From: Gemmatimonadota bacterium
GTDB taxonomy: Bacteria > Gemmatimonadota > Gemmatimonadetes > Gemmatimonadales > GWC2-71-9
Direction of reading: 5' to 3'
Length of the DNA stretch: 36,094 nucleotides
Assembly (NCBI GenBank): GCA_003221045.1
Contig: QHUC01000048.1
Location: 1-36,094, forward strand
Made by a program: the position numbers and the translations under genes. Under the pieces are notes generated by a model that searched no databases, was not told where the DNA came from, and saw nothing but the letters and a program-made list of their open reading frames with translations. Positions 8,045-16,631 of this stretch are shown here, piece by piece. How positions within the stretch are numbered: position 1 is the first letter of the stretch; each line of letters starts with the position of its first letter.

Positions 8045-9257
8045 ATGACCGCGCCCCGCCTGCCCAATCTGTTCAAGGTGCCGGAGCTGAAGGAGAAGAT
8101 CCTCTTCACGCTCCTGTGCTTGCTGGTGTACCGCGTGGGAGCGCACATCGCGACCCCCGGCGTCAACGTCCAGGCGCTCGCCGACTTCCTCCACAACCAG
8201 GGTCAGGGCACGCTCTTCAGCCTGTACGACCTGTTTGCGGGCGGCAGCTTCGGGCGGGCGACGGTATTCGCGCTCGGCATCATGCCGTACATCTCGGCGA
8301 GCATCGTGTTCCAGCTCGCCGCGCCGGTGTTCCCGATCGTCGAAAAGATGCAGCGGGACGAGGAGGGTCGGAAAAAGCTCACGCAGTGGACCCGCTACCT
8401 CACCGTCGTGCTGTGCTTGTTCCAGGCCTACGGCTACGCGCTGTTCACGGAGCAGATCCCGGGCGCCGTGGGGCATCCGGGGTTCTTCTTCCGACTCACG
8501 ACGGTGCTGACCCTCACCACCGGCGGTGTGTTCGTGATGTGGCTGGGTGAGCAGATCACGGAGCGGGGCATCGGCAACGGCGCGAGCCTCCTCATCTTCT
8601 TCTCGATCGTGGAGCGGATCTGGCCGGAGACCATCCGGACGATCGACGCGCTGCAGGCGCACGCCCTCACCTTCCCGGTGCTCCTCCTCGTGCTGGCGAT
8701 CATGGTGCTGGTGGTCGCAGGCACCGTTGCCGTGACGGTCGCGGCGCGGCGCATTCCGATCCAGATCCCGCGCAAAGTCATGGGGCGGGGACGGATCCGC
8801 GAGGGACAGAAGACGTTCATCCCCCTCCGCCTCAACACGGCGAACGTGATGCCCATCATCTTCGCGCAGTCGATCATCATCGTCCCGGGGACGTTCGCCG
8901 CCTTCAGCGGCAATCAGACGCTCAAGCACCTCGCCGAGTACTTCAAACTTGAAGAAGCAGGGCGGCTTCATTCCCGGCGTGAAGCCCGGAGCCGCGACGG
9001 CGGACTACATCGACGAAGTGCTGTCCCGCATCACGTTCCCGGGCGCCATCTTCCTGACGATCATCGCGATGCTGCCGATCGTGGTGTCGAACATCCTGAA
9101 CATGCCGTTCGGCTTCGGGGGCACCGCGCTGCTCATCGTCGTGGGCGTGGCGCTCGATACGGTCCAGCAGGTACAGCAGCACCTCCTGCTGCGACACTAC
9201 GACGGCTTCATGAAGGAAGGGCGCGTCAAATTCCGCGGTCGCCGGCAGTACATGTAG
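8045..9257 (+). CDS. secY: Protein translocase subunit SecY, broken near 8945 by an apparent deletion with frameshift
   Basis: The first ~300 residues are good SecY: NLFKVPELKEKILFTLLCLLVYRVGAHIATPG, the plug and TM2 region, TLTTGGVFVMWLGEQITERGIGNG, RRIPIQ and the loop GNQTLKHLAEYF. At about 8945 the frame changes. In the +1 frame relative to it, 8946-9257 encodes NLKKQGGFIPGVKPG, the TADYIDEVLSRIT helix, FGFGGTALLIVVGVALDT and KFRGRR, the normal C-terminus. Between AEYF and NLKKQGG the family has ~35 more residues including a transmembrane helix (VFFTYFYT region); they are absent. So this is a deletion not divisible by three, and not a simple indel. Because SecY is essential and single-copy, an assembly error is the likeliest cause. 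Confidence 0.9.
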
Positions 9258-9264
9258 GGATCCT

Positions 9265-9828
9265 GTGTTTATCCTCCTGCTGGGCGCGCCGGGCTCGGGC
9301 AAGGGCACGCAGGGAAAGATTCTCGCCGAGCGGCTCGGGCTCCCGAAGATCACGACCGGTGACATCCTGCGCGCGGCGGTGAAATCCGGGACGGCGCTGG
9401 GCCTCGAGGCCAAGAAGTTCATGGATGGGGGCAAGCTCGTACCCGACACCGTCATCCTCTCGCTCATCAAGGAAGAGCTCGCGAAGCCCGAAGCCGCGCA
9501 GGGCGCCATCTTCGATGGCTTTCCCCGCACGGCCGCGCAGGCGGCGCTGGTCGACGCCACGCTGGGCGAGCGCGGACAGCGCTTGAACCACATCGTGCTG
9601 CTCGACGTGCCGGAGGAGGAGCTGATCCGGCGCATGACGGGTCGGGCGGCGCAGGAAGGGCGCTCGGACGATACGCCGGACGCCATCAAGACGCGCCTGC
9701 AGGTGTACCAGCGCGACACGGCTCCCCTCGTCGCGCACTACGCCGAGCGGGGGATCGTGCACCGCGTCCCGGGGATCGGGGCCGTGGACGACATCGCCAC
9801 CGAGATCAAGCGGGTCATCGGACGATGA
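9265..9828 (+). CDS. adk: Adenylate kinase, short-LID form
   Basis: A 187-residue nucleoside monophosphate kinase that interconverts ATP + AMP and 2 ADP. The P-loop GAPGSGKGT is at 7-15, TTGDILR at 30-36 and DGFPRT at 84-89. The LID segment (about 127-137) is the short type without zinc cysteines. The start is GTG 9265, 7 bases after secY. The stop overlaps the map start (ATGA at 9825-9828). secY-adk-map is the classical order. Confidence 0.96.
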   Translation: MFILLLGAPGSGKGTQGKILAERLGLPKITTGDILRAAVKSGTALGLEAKKFMDGGKLVPDTVILSLIKEELAKPEAAQGAIFDGFPRTAAQAALVDATLGERGQRLNHIVLLDVPEEELIRRMTGRAAQEGRSDDTPDAIKTRLQVYQRDTAPLVAHYAERGIVHRVPGIGAVDDIATEIKRVIGR

Positions 9829-10586
9829 TCACCATCAAGTCCCCGCGCGAGATCGAAACGATGGCCGCCGCGGGCCGCATCGTGGCGGCAACACTCGCGG
9901 TGGTGGCCCAACACGTGCGACCCGGCGTGTCCACGGAGGAGCTCGATCGCGTCGCGGAGGACTTCATCCGCTCGCACCCAGGCGCCCGCCCCTCGTTCAA
10001 GGGGCTGTACGACTTTCCCGCCACGCTCTGCACCTCCCTCAACCAGGAGGTCGTGCACGGCATTCCCTCGCCGCGCCGTGTGCTCAAAGAAGGAGACCTG
10101 CTGAGCGTGGACGTCGGCGTGTGGCTGGACGGCCTGCACGCAGACTCGGCGGCGACGTTCCCGGTGGGCAAGGTGAGCCCCGAAGCCGAGCGGCTGCTCG
10201 CGGTCACCCGGCAGGCGCTGGCGGCCGGCGTGGCCCAGGCCCGCGCCGGCAATCACGTCGGGGACATCGGTCACGCCGTGCAGGAAGTGGCGGAGGGGGC
10301 CGGGTACTCGGTGGTGCGGGAGCTCGTGGGACACGGCATCGGGTCCGCGTTTCACGAAGACCCGCAGGTGCCCAACTACGGCAAGCCGAAGCGGGGTCCC
10401 CGGCTCGTCCCCGGTATGACGATCGCGATCGAGCCGATGGTGAATGTCGGGGGGGCCGAGATTCGGACCCTTGACGACAAGTGGACCGTGGTGACGGAAG
10501 ACGGCTCGCTCTCCGCCCACTTCGAGCACACGGTGGCCGTCGGTGAAAACGACACGCCGCCCCGGATTCTCACCAAGCCCGTGTGA
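9825..10586 (+). CDS. map: Methionine aminopeptidase type I
   Basis: A 253-residue M24 peptidase that removes the initiator methionine from nascent proteins. The five metal ligands are visible at D96, D107, H170, E203 and E234, in VDVGVWLDGLHADSA, GHGIGSAFHEDP, AIEPMV and FEHTV contexts. Length and ends are normal. It is the last gene of the ribosomal operon in this window. The usual next genes infA and rpmJ are not here; a hairpin repeat and the 3' end of a convergent gene follow. Confidence 0.96.
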   Translation: MITIKSPREIETMAAAGRIVAATLAVVAQHVRPGVSTEELDRVAEDFIRSHPGARPSFKGLYDFPATLCTSLNQEVVHGIPSPRRVLKEGDLLSVDVGVWLDGLHADSAATFPVGKVSPEAERLLAVTRQALAAGVAQARAGNHVGDIGHAVQEVAEGAGYSVVRELVGHGIGSAFHEDPQVPNYGKPKRGPRLVPGMTIAIEPMVNVGGAEIRTLDDKWTVVTEDGSLSAHFEHTVAVGENDTPPRILTKPV

Positions 10587-10589
10587 CGT

Positions 10590-10617
10590 GTAGGGGCGCA
10601 GCATGCCGCGCCCCTAC
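10590..10617. repeat. Dispersed hairpin repeat, copy A, between convergent genes
   Basis: The arms GTAGGGGCGC (10590-10599) and GCGCCCCTAC (10608-10617) pair perfectly around the 8-base loop AGCATGCC. The 24 bases 10591-10614 recur identically at 24439-24462. A second GCGCCCCTAC stands at 10626-10635 and contains the stop codon of the minus-strand gene. The element fills the 45-base gap between map and the convergent IMPase-FTCD gene. It may act as a two-way transcription stop, but no T-run is present. Confidence 0.8.
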
Positions 10618-10631
10618 GTTCAGGCGCGCCC

Positions 10632-12755
10632 CTACGCGTCGCGCAGCTCTCCCGCCAGTCGTTCCGCTTCTTCCAGCAGCGCCTTTCCGATTCCGGGATC
10701 CGACAGCCCGGCGACGTTCACGCGGACGTTTTCAAGCGCCCCGGCGAGCGCGGTGCGCCCGAGGTGCTCCCCCACGGTCGCGTCCGACCGGGCATTCTTG
10801 TTGCCGATCGCGCGAATCGCCTGCGCGAGCTTGATCACGGCGACGGCACTCCGTGCGGTGTCGAGGGGAGTCCGCGCGGCGCCGAGCAGTGCCTGGTCGA
10901 TCTTCTGCTGGCGACCGGGGTCCGTCTTCGACGTCTGGTACGCGAGGCGTACCAGCCCGTAGGCGGCCGCGTCGGCCTGGACCAGGCCTTTGAGGCGGTT
11001 CATGGCCTCGGTAGCCGCCTCGAGCACCCGTTGGGCTTCCGCCTCGACGCCAGCGTATGCCTTCCGGCCGATGGTCAGTCGGGCTACCATGGCGACGAGT
11101 GCCGCGCCCATGGCACCCGCGAAGGCGGCGGCGCTCCCGCCCCCCGGCGCCGGCTCCGCGCTGCTCAGCTCGTCGAACCATGCGTCCACGGTCGCGGCTC
11201 CGCCCTCCGCCGCGCGGATCTTGGCCTCTAGCAGGTGCCCGGCCGGATCGGGCAGCTTCAAGGCGGTCGCTCCCGCGCCCCGCAGCGCGCGCTCTGGGAT
11301 CAGCCCAACGACCTCGCTCTTTAAGACGTCCACGCCACGCGCCCGGGCCATCCGCTCCACGGCGGCGAATACCGTGATCGGCGGGGTCGTATCGATGTCG
11401 AGCAGGTTCATGGACACCTGAGCCTTGCCCTGCACCTCGAATCCGGATGCCTGCACCGCGGGAAGTCCGCCGCTCGAGGTGCGAATCCCCTTGGCGATCT
11501 CTTTGGCGATCGCGACGTCCGGCGAGTCGAGATAGATGTTGAACGCCACCAGGAAGGGGCGTGCGCCGACGGCCGTCGCGCCGGCCGTCGGATGGATGCG
11601 CTTGGGACCGAAGTCGGGATCGGCGCCCGGATCCTTCCCGATGCGCTCCCGGAGTCCCTCGAATTCGCCCTTGCGAACGTCGGGCAGGCGCTCCCGCTCG
11701 GGTCGTGTCGCGGCCCGCGCGTACAGGTAGATCGGCAGTCCGAGCTCGGCGCCGGCGCGCTCGCCGAGCCGGCGGGCGAGTGTCACGCAGTCGTCCAGCG
11801 TCACGTCGCGGACCGGTACGAACGGAACGACGTCCGTCGCCCCCATGCGGGGGTGCTCCCCTCGGTGCCGGGTCAGGTCGATCCGTTCCGTGGCGACGCG
11901 CATGGCGGCAAGCGCCGCCTCGATGGCGACGTGCGGGGGCGCGACGAAGGTGTAGACCGAGCGGTTGTGCGCCACGTCCGCCTGCACGTCGAGGAGCCGC
12001 GCTCCCGGGACGCCGGTGATCGCCCGCCGCAGGGCTTCCAGCGTCGCATCGTCGCCCTCGAGGGTGGTGACGGTGCCTCCAGCCTCGCGCACGAGCACCA
12101 CACCTGCTGCCACGTCCCACGGCGCCAGCGTCAGCTCCCAGAAGCAATCGAGCCGGCCGGCGGCCACGTCGACGAGGTCGAGCGCGGCCGAGCCGGCGCG
12201 ACGGATGCCGCTCGTCGCACCCATCACAGCGGCGAATTGATCGAGGTAGCGGCGCAGCACCGGCAGGTGCTTGAATGGGAACCCGGTGCCCACCAGGGCA
12301 TGCCGTGGCTCGGTGAGCTCCGAGACGGCGAGCCGGCGATCGCCCTGCCACGCTCCCAGTCCGGCCGCACCCCAATAGCTCACGTCCCTCACGATATCGT
12401 GAATCGCGCCGACTCGCAGTACTCCGTCCACCAGCGCGCCGATCGACACGGCGTATTGCGGGTAGCCGTGCAGAAAGTTGGTGGTGCCGTCGAGCGGGTC
12501 CACCATCCAGACTACCGCACCGGCCCGGGGCGCCTCGGGAGACAGCTCTTCGCCCACGACGGTCGATCCGGGAACGTCGCGCGTGAGCGCCTCGGCAATG
12601 AGCGCCTCGGCGCGCCGGTCTGCGTCCGTGACGAAATCGTGGCGGCCCTTTTCGACCCAGCTCGGCGCCGCGGCCGGCGTGAGCCCCCGCAGCTCGCCCG
12701 CCGCGCGGGCCGCGGTGCGCCGCGCGACATCGACTAAGTCTTTGAGTTCACGCAC
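10632..12755 (-). CDS. Inositol-monophosphatase-like domain joined to formiminotransferase-cyclodeaminase
   Basis: The 707-residue frame has three parts. Residues 1-~233 are an IMPase-like phosphatase: VGEELSPEAP, the metal motif WMVDPLDGTTNF (83-94) and LAPWDVAAGVVLVREAGG (210-227). Residues ~234-520 are glutamate formiminotransferase: DVQADVAHNRSVYTF, EHPRMGATDVVPF with the catalytic His at ~301, and GPKRIHPTAGATAVGARPFL. Residues ~522-707 are the formimino-THF cyclodeaminase (SAEPAPGGGSAAAFAGAMGA). At the joint (residues 228-236, near 12050-12070) the last ~30 residues of an IMPase and the first ~12 of FTCD (ECVPNFSEG strand) are both missing. A fusion by deletion of two neighbouring genes, real or by assembly, fits better than an old natural fusion. 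The GTG start 12755 is the first that leaves a full IMPase N-terminus; GGAGGT lies 12 bases upstream. Confidence 0.85.
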   Translation of the reverse strand: MRELKDLVDVARRTAARAAGELRGLTPAAAPSWVEKGRHDFVTDADRRAEALIAEALTRDVPGSTVVGEELSPEAPRAGAVVWMVDPLDGTTNFLHGYPQYAVSIGALVDGVLRVGAIHDIVRDVSYWGAAGLGAWQGDRRLAVSELTEPRHALVGTGFPFKHLPVLRRYLDQFAAVMGATSGIRRAGSAALDLVDVAAGRLDCFWELTLAPWDVAAGVVLVREAGGTVTTLEGDDATLEALRRAITGVPGARLLDVQADVAHNRSVYTFVAPPHVAIEAALAAMRVATERIDLTRHRGEHPRMGATDVVPFVPVRDVTLDDCVTLARRLGERAGAELGLPIYLYARAATRPERERLPDVRKGEFEGLRERIGKDPGADPDFGPKRIHPTAGATAVGARPFLVAFNIYLDSPDVAIAKEIAKGIRTSSGGLPAVQASGFEVQGKAQVSMNLLDIDTTPPITVFAAVERMARARGVDVLKSEVVGLIPERALRGAGATALKLPDPAGHLLEAKIRAAEGGAATVDAWFDELSSAEPAPGGGSAAAFAGAMGAALVAMVARLTIGRKAYAGVEAEAQRVLEAATEAMNRLKGLVQADAAAYGLVRLAYQTSKTDPGRQQKIDQALLGAARTPLDTARSAVAVIKLAQAIRAIGNKNARSDATVGEHLGRTALAGALENVRVNVAGLSDPGIGKALLEEAERLAGELRDA

Positions 12756-12756
12756 C

Positions 12757-12794
12757 TTGCGTCGCCGACCTCCACCGTCGTAGGTTGTGGGCCC
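12757..12794 (+). promoter_or_regulatory. Putative trpS promoter giving a leaderless or near-leaderless mRNA
   Basis: TTGCGT (12757-12762) and TAGGTT (12781-12786) are separated by 18 bases, and the trpS ATG begins 8 bases after the -10-like box. No Shine-Dalgarno sequence is present, so transcription starting at about 12793 would leave almost no leader. This is pattern reading only. Confidence 0.4.
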
Positions 12795-13787
12795 ATGGCG
12801 CGCGTCTTCTCCGGCATCCAGCCTTCGGGCGAGCTGCACATCGGCAACTACTTGGGCGCGGTCCAGAACTGGGTCAAGTTGCAGTACCAGCACGACTGCC
12901 TATTCTGCGTGGTCGACCTGCACGCCATCACGCAGCCCTACGATCCCGCCACCCTCGCGCAGCGCTCCCTCGACATGGCGATCGGGTTGTTCGCTTCCGG
13001 CATCGAGCCGGCGCGCGCGATCGTGTTCGTCCAGTCGCACGTCTCCGAGCACACCGAGCTCAACTGGCTGCTCAACACCGTCACACCGCTGGGCGAGCTC
13101 GAGCGGCAGACGCAGTTCAAGGACAAGTCCCAGCGTCAGGAGAGCGTGCCGGCGGGGCTACTGAACTATCCGGTGCTCCAGGCGGCCGATGTGCTCCTGT
13201 ACGAGGCGACGCTCGTGCCGGTCGGCGAGGACCAGCTGCAGCACCTCGAGTTGATGCGGGAGATCGCGCGTCGCTGGAACGCGCGCTTCGCGAACGGGTT
13301 CGCGTTCCCGGAGCCGCAGGCGCTGCTGTCCACCGCCAAGCGCGTGCTCGGACTCGACGGTCAGGCCAAGATGTCCAAGAGCCTCGGCAACACGATCGGC
13401 CTGCTCGACCCGCCCGAGACCATCTGGGAGAAACTCAAGCCCGCCGCCACGGATCCGGCCCGCGTCACGCGGAAGGACCCGGGAAATCCCGACATCTGCA
13501 ATATCTTCACGATTCACCACGGCTTCTCGCCGCCGGACACCCTCAAGCTGGTAGCGCACAATTGCCGGACCGCTGGCTGGGGCTGCCTCGACTGCAAGCG
13601 GGTGCTCGCGGACAATATGATAGCCGCGCTCGCTCCCATCCGCGAGCGGGCGGCGGTGTTACAGGCGGACCCGCGCACCGTGACCGACCTCTTGCGGGCC
13701 GGCGCGGATCGCGCGCGCGCGATCGCTCGGCGGACCATGGATCGGGTGCGCCGCCGCATGGGCTTCCTCGGCACTCCGGAGGCATGA
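12795..13787 (+). CDS. trpS: Tryptophanyl-tRNA synthetase
   Basis: A 330-residue class I synthetase charging tRNA-Trp. The HIGH motif is HIGN (15-18) in FSGIQPSGELHIGNYLGA; the KMSKS motif is at 192-196 (AKMSKSLGN). GEDQLQHLELMREIARR is the tryptophan/ATP pocket helix, and TAGWGCLDCKRVLADN matches the C-terminal helical part. It is complete. It is divergent from the IMPase-FTCD gene (39 bases between starts). Its stop overlaps the start of the MgtC-family gene. Confidence 0.97.
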   Translation: MARVFSGIQPSGELHIGNYLGAVQNWVKLQYQHDCLFCVVDLHAITQPYDPATLAQRSLDMAIGLFASGIEPARAIVFVQSHVSEHTELNWLLNTVTPLGELERQTQFKDKSQRQESVPAGLLNYPVLQAADVLLYEATLVPVGEDQLQHLELMREIARRWNARFANGFAFPEPQALLSTAKRVLGLDGQAKMSKSLGNTIGLLDPPETIWEKLKPAATDPARVTRKDPGNPDICNIFTIHHGFSPPDTLKLVAHNCRTAGWGCLDCKRVLADNMIAALAPIRERAAVLQADPRTVTDLLRAGADRARAIARRTMDRVRRRMGFLGTPEA

Positions 13788-14455
13788 TGCCGGGGTTCGC
13801 CGAAGCGATCCATCTGAGCGTCCTGGTCCAGCTCGGGCTCGCCGTCCTCCTGGGCGGCGCGATCGGGCTCGAACGGGAGCTGGCCGGGAAGCCCGCCGGC
13901 CTCCGCACCAACATCCTCATCTGTGTGGGGGCCACCCTGTTCACGCTGATGTCGATAGGGTTGGCGTTCCAGGGTCCGGGGCACGGCGACCCCACGCGCG
14001 TCGCTGCGCAGATTGCCACCGGCGTGGGCTTCATCGGGGCGGGCACCATTCTCCACGCCCGTGGCGCCGTGACGGGCCTGACGAGCGCGGCGACGATCTG
14101 GGTGGTGGCGGCGATCGGAATGGCGGTGGGCGCCGGCGCATACGTCGACGCCCTGGGAACCACGGCGCTCGTGATGGTCGTGCTGTACGGACTCGGCTAC
14201 GTGGAGCGCTTCGCCGGTCGCCATTTGACCCGCTCGCACCTGTTGATTCATGCGCGACCCGAGCCCCAGGCCCTCGAGGAGCTCGAAACACTGGTGCGCC
14301 GGGCCGGCGTCGAGATCGAGCGCACCGAGTCACGCCGCGAGAACGTCGACCTCGTGGTCGAGCTCGACCTGCGGGGCCCGCGCCGCCTGCACGAGCAGGC
14401 CATGATCTCAATCCTGCACCACCCCCTCGTCCGCACCGTGTCCACGGGAGAGTGA
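13787..14455 (+). CDS. MgtC/SapB-family membrane protein
   Basis: About 223 residues. The N-terminal ~140 residues hold four hydrophobic segments with the family signatures LGGAIGLERELAGKPAGLRTNILICVGATLFT and RVAAQIATGVGFIGAGTILHARGAVTGLTSAATIWVVAAIGMAVG. The rest is a soluble ACT-like domain (about 150-223). Family members affect membrane potential, Mg starvation survival or act as transport-associated proteins; the role here is not known. Two adjacent ATGs exist (13784, 13787); I prefer 13787 because GGAGG (13778-13782) is 4 bases upstream of it and only 1 from the other. It overlaps trpS and, by GTGA, the next gene. Confidence 0.92.
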   Translation: MPGFAEAIHLSVLVQLGLAVLLGGAIGLERELAGKPAGLRTNILICVGATLFTLMSIGLAFQGPGHGDPTRVAAQIATGVGFIGAGTILHARGAVTGLTSAATIWVVAAIGMAVGAGAYVDALGTTALVMVVLYGLGYVERFAGRHLTRSHLLIHARPEPQALEELETLVRRAGVEIERTESRRENVDLVVELDLRGPRRLHEQAMISILHHPLVRTVSTGE

Positions 14456-15480
14456 GTCGGCGCCTCGTCGTCGACCTCGCATCGCCGCGCGCCGCCTGGC
14501 GCATCCCCCCGAGCGCGGTACAGGCGATTCGCGACGCCTTGGGCGCCGGGTGGGAAGTGGTCGAGGTCCAGGCACCGGCTGCTTCTGATGGGGACGGCGG
14601 CTCCGGCACCCCAGAGGCTGCCGCGGCGGCGCGCGGCGCCGAGATCTACCTCGGGTACGGCGTGCCGGCCGGTGTGGTGGCGGCGGGCCGCGGATCGCTG
14701 AGATGGGTGCACAGCGGGACCGCGGGCATCGGGGCAAGCCTCCGTCACCTCGCCGGGACCGACGTGGTTCTCACCAACTCGGCGGCGGTGCATGCCGAGC
14801 CGATCGCCGATTGGGCCATTGCCGCAATCGGCTACTTCGCGCGGGGCCTGGACCGGATGCGCGAATTTCAGGCGGCGGAACGTTGGGCCCGGCCCGAGTT
14901 TACAGACCTCCACGTTCCCGTGCGTGAATTCGCCGACCTCCGGCTGGGGGTGTTCGGTCTGGGCGGGATCGGCGCGGCTATCGCACGCCGGGCAGTGGCG
15001 CTGGGCATGCACGTGATCGGCATCCGGCGCCGGCCGGAGCGTGGCGGGCCGCGCGGTGTAGCGTGGGTGGGTGGCCTGGCCGATCTGCCGCGCCTCGCGG
15101 CCGAAAGCGATTGTCTGGTCATCGCGGCGCCCCACACCGACCACACACGGGCCGCCGTGGGTCGAGACGTGCTGACGCGCCTGCCGCAGGACGCGATCGT
15201 CGTCAACGTCTCGCGTGGCACGCTGCTGGACGAGACCGCGTTGCTCGAGCTGCTCGACGCCGGACGGGTGCGCGGCGCGGCGCTCGACGTGTTTGCGGTC
15301 GAGCCCTTGCCCGGGGCGCACCCGTTTTGGCGTCACCCGCGCGTGCTCGTGAGCCCCCATGTGGCGGCGGTGACCGCGCGCTTCTGGGAGCGTGAAACAG
15401 GGCTGATCGTGGAGAACATCAAGCGCTATCTTGCAGGGTCCCCGCTCGCGAACACGGTCGACCCGGAGGCCGGATACTAG
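14452..15480 (+). CDS. D-isomer-specific 2-hydroxyacid dehydrogenase
   Basis: A 342-residue NAD(P)-dependent dehydrogenase that would reduce a 2-keto acid to a D-2-hydroxy acid or the reverse. The dinucleotide motif GVFGLGGIG is at 167-174, and catalytic R255 (NVSRGTLLDE), E284 (DVFAVEPLP) and H303 (SPHVA) are all present. The position after the second beta strand is Arg-rich (IRRRPE, 191-196), which suggests NADPH rather than NADH. The substrate cannot be told; glyoxylate or hydroxypyruvate are usual for this branch. The start GTG overlaps the previous stop (GTGA at 14452-14455). Confidence 0.9.
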   Translation: MSRRLVVDLASPRAAWRIPPSAVQAIRDALGAGWEVVEVQAPAASDGDGGSGTPEAAAAARGAEIYLGYGVPAGVVAAGRGSLRWVHSGTAGIGASLRHLAGTDVVLTNSAAVHAEPIADWAIAAIGYFARGLDRMREFQAAERWARPEFTDLHVPVREFADLRLGVFGLGGIGAAIARRAVALGMHVIGIRRRPERGGPRGVAWVGGLADLPRLAAESDCLVIAAPHTDHTRAAVGRDVLTRLPQDAIVVNVSRGTLLDETALLELLDAGRVRGAALDVFAVEPLPGAHPFWRHPRVLVSPHVAAVTARFWERETGLIVENIKRYLAGSPLANTVDPEAGY

Positions 15481-16631
15481 TGGAGGAGAAGCACAAGGGT
15501 GCTCGGGCGAGCGCCGGCGTCACCCAGCCGCGCGGCATCGAGCAGATCATCAAGGCCGCCATCGATCGCGGCGCCTCCGACCTGCACATCAAGGCGGGAG
15601 ACGTGTTTCGCGCCCGCATCGACGGGAAGCTCGTCCCGCTCACCAAGCAGCGCCTCACGCCCGAGCAGACGAAGGCCATCGCGCAGCACCTGCTCCCGAG
15701 CGACGAGGATCGCGGCCGCCTGGACCGGCTCCGCGACTACGACTGCTCCTGGGGCATGCCGGGCGTCGGGCGGTTTCGCGTGAATATCCTGCGGCAGCGT
15801 TCCTCGTTCATGATCGTGATGCGGGTGATCCCATTCGACGTTCCCACGTTCGAATCGCTCAGCCTGCCGTCGATCCTTTCCACGGTCGCCGGCGCAGAGC
15901 GCGGCATGATCCTCGTCACCGGGGTGACGGGCTCGGGGAAGAGCTCGACCATGGCCGCGATCGTGAATCACATCAATCAGACGCAGAACAAGCACATCGT
16001 CACGCTCGAGAACCCGATCGAGTTTCTGCACCGCGATATCAGCTGCTCGGTGACGCAGCGCGAGATCGGTGTGGACACAGACGACTTCCGGGCGGGCCTG
16101 CGGGCGGCCCTCCGCCAGGATCCGGACGTCGTGTTGATTGGCGAGATGCGCGATGCGGAGACGATTGACACGGCGATCAAAGCGGCCGAGACCGGTCACC
16201 TCGTGATCTCGACGTTGCACACCCCTGACGCCATCAGCACCGTGAGCCGTGTGGTCTCGATGTTCCCGCTGGAGGAGCAGGAGGTCGCGCGGCTGCGGCT
16301 GGCCGAAGCGCTGCAGGCGGTCGTCTCCCAGCGACTCCTGCCGCGCGCCGACGGCCACGGGCGGGTGGCGGCGGTCGAGATCCTCATCTGCACCGGAACG
16401 GTGCGGGACCTGATCCGGGACGCCAAGCGAATCGCCGCGCTACGGGACTACATCCGCGACGCCCGGGATCAATATGGAATGCAAACCTTCGACCAGCACC
16501 TGATGGAGCTGGTGGCGGACGATGTGGTGACGTACGAGACCGCGCTCGCGGCGGCGACCAATCCGGCTGACTTCGAGCTTCAGATGCGGACGCTGCGGCG
16601 CCGGTCGCGTGTCGCCGCGCCCGGCCAGTGA
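15480..16631 (+). CDS. PilT/PilU-family twitching motility ATPase
   Basis: A 383-residue secretion-type ATPase of the type IV pilus retraction class. Walker A is GVTGSGKS (148-155), the Asp box includes TLENPIEF (175-182), Walker B is DVVLIGEMRD (216-225), and the His box is TGHLVISTLHTPDA (238-251). The N-terminal PAS-like domain (ASDLHIKAGD) is also typical. Such enzymes drive pilus disassembly and twitching. No other pilus genes are in the window, so it is a stand-alone retraction ATPase here. The GTG start overlaps the previous TAG; GGAGG at 15465-15469 is 10 bases upstream. PilT versus PilU cannot be settled. Confidence 0.92.
   Translation: MEEKHKGARASAGVTQPRGIEQIIKAAIDRGASDLHIKAGDVFRARIDGKLVPLTKQRLTPEQTKAIAQHLLPSDEDRGRLDRLRDYDCSWGMPGVGRFRVNILRQRSSFMIVMRVIPFDVPTFESLSLPSILSTVAGAERGMILVTGVTGSGKSSTMAAIVNHINQTQNKHIVTLENPIEFLHRDISCSVTQREIGVDTDDFRAGLRAALRQDPDVVLIGEMRDAETIDTAIKAAETGHLVISTLHTPDAISTVSRVVSMFPLEEQEVARLRLAEALQAVVSQRLLPRADGHGRVAAVEILICTGTVRDLIRDAKRIAALRDYIRDARDQYGMQTFDQHLMELVADDVVTYETALAAATNPADFELQMRTLRRRSRVAAPGQ

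Noticed and set aside
8930-8960. Programmed frameshifting in secY
   Set aside because: About 35 conserved residues are missing at the point of the shift; a ribosomal frameshift could not restore them, and no slippery site with a downstream structure was seen.
10590-10640. CRISPR or insertion-sequence end at the hairpin repeats
   Set aside because: There are only two full copies 14 kb apart, no regular spacing, no transposase and no target duplication.
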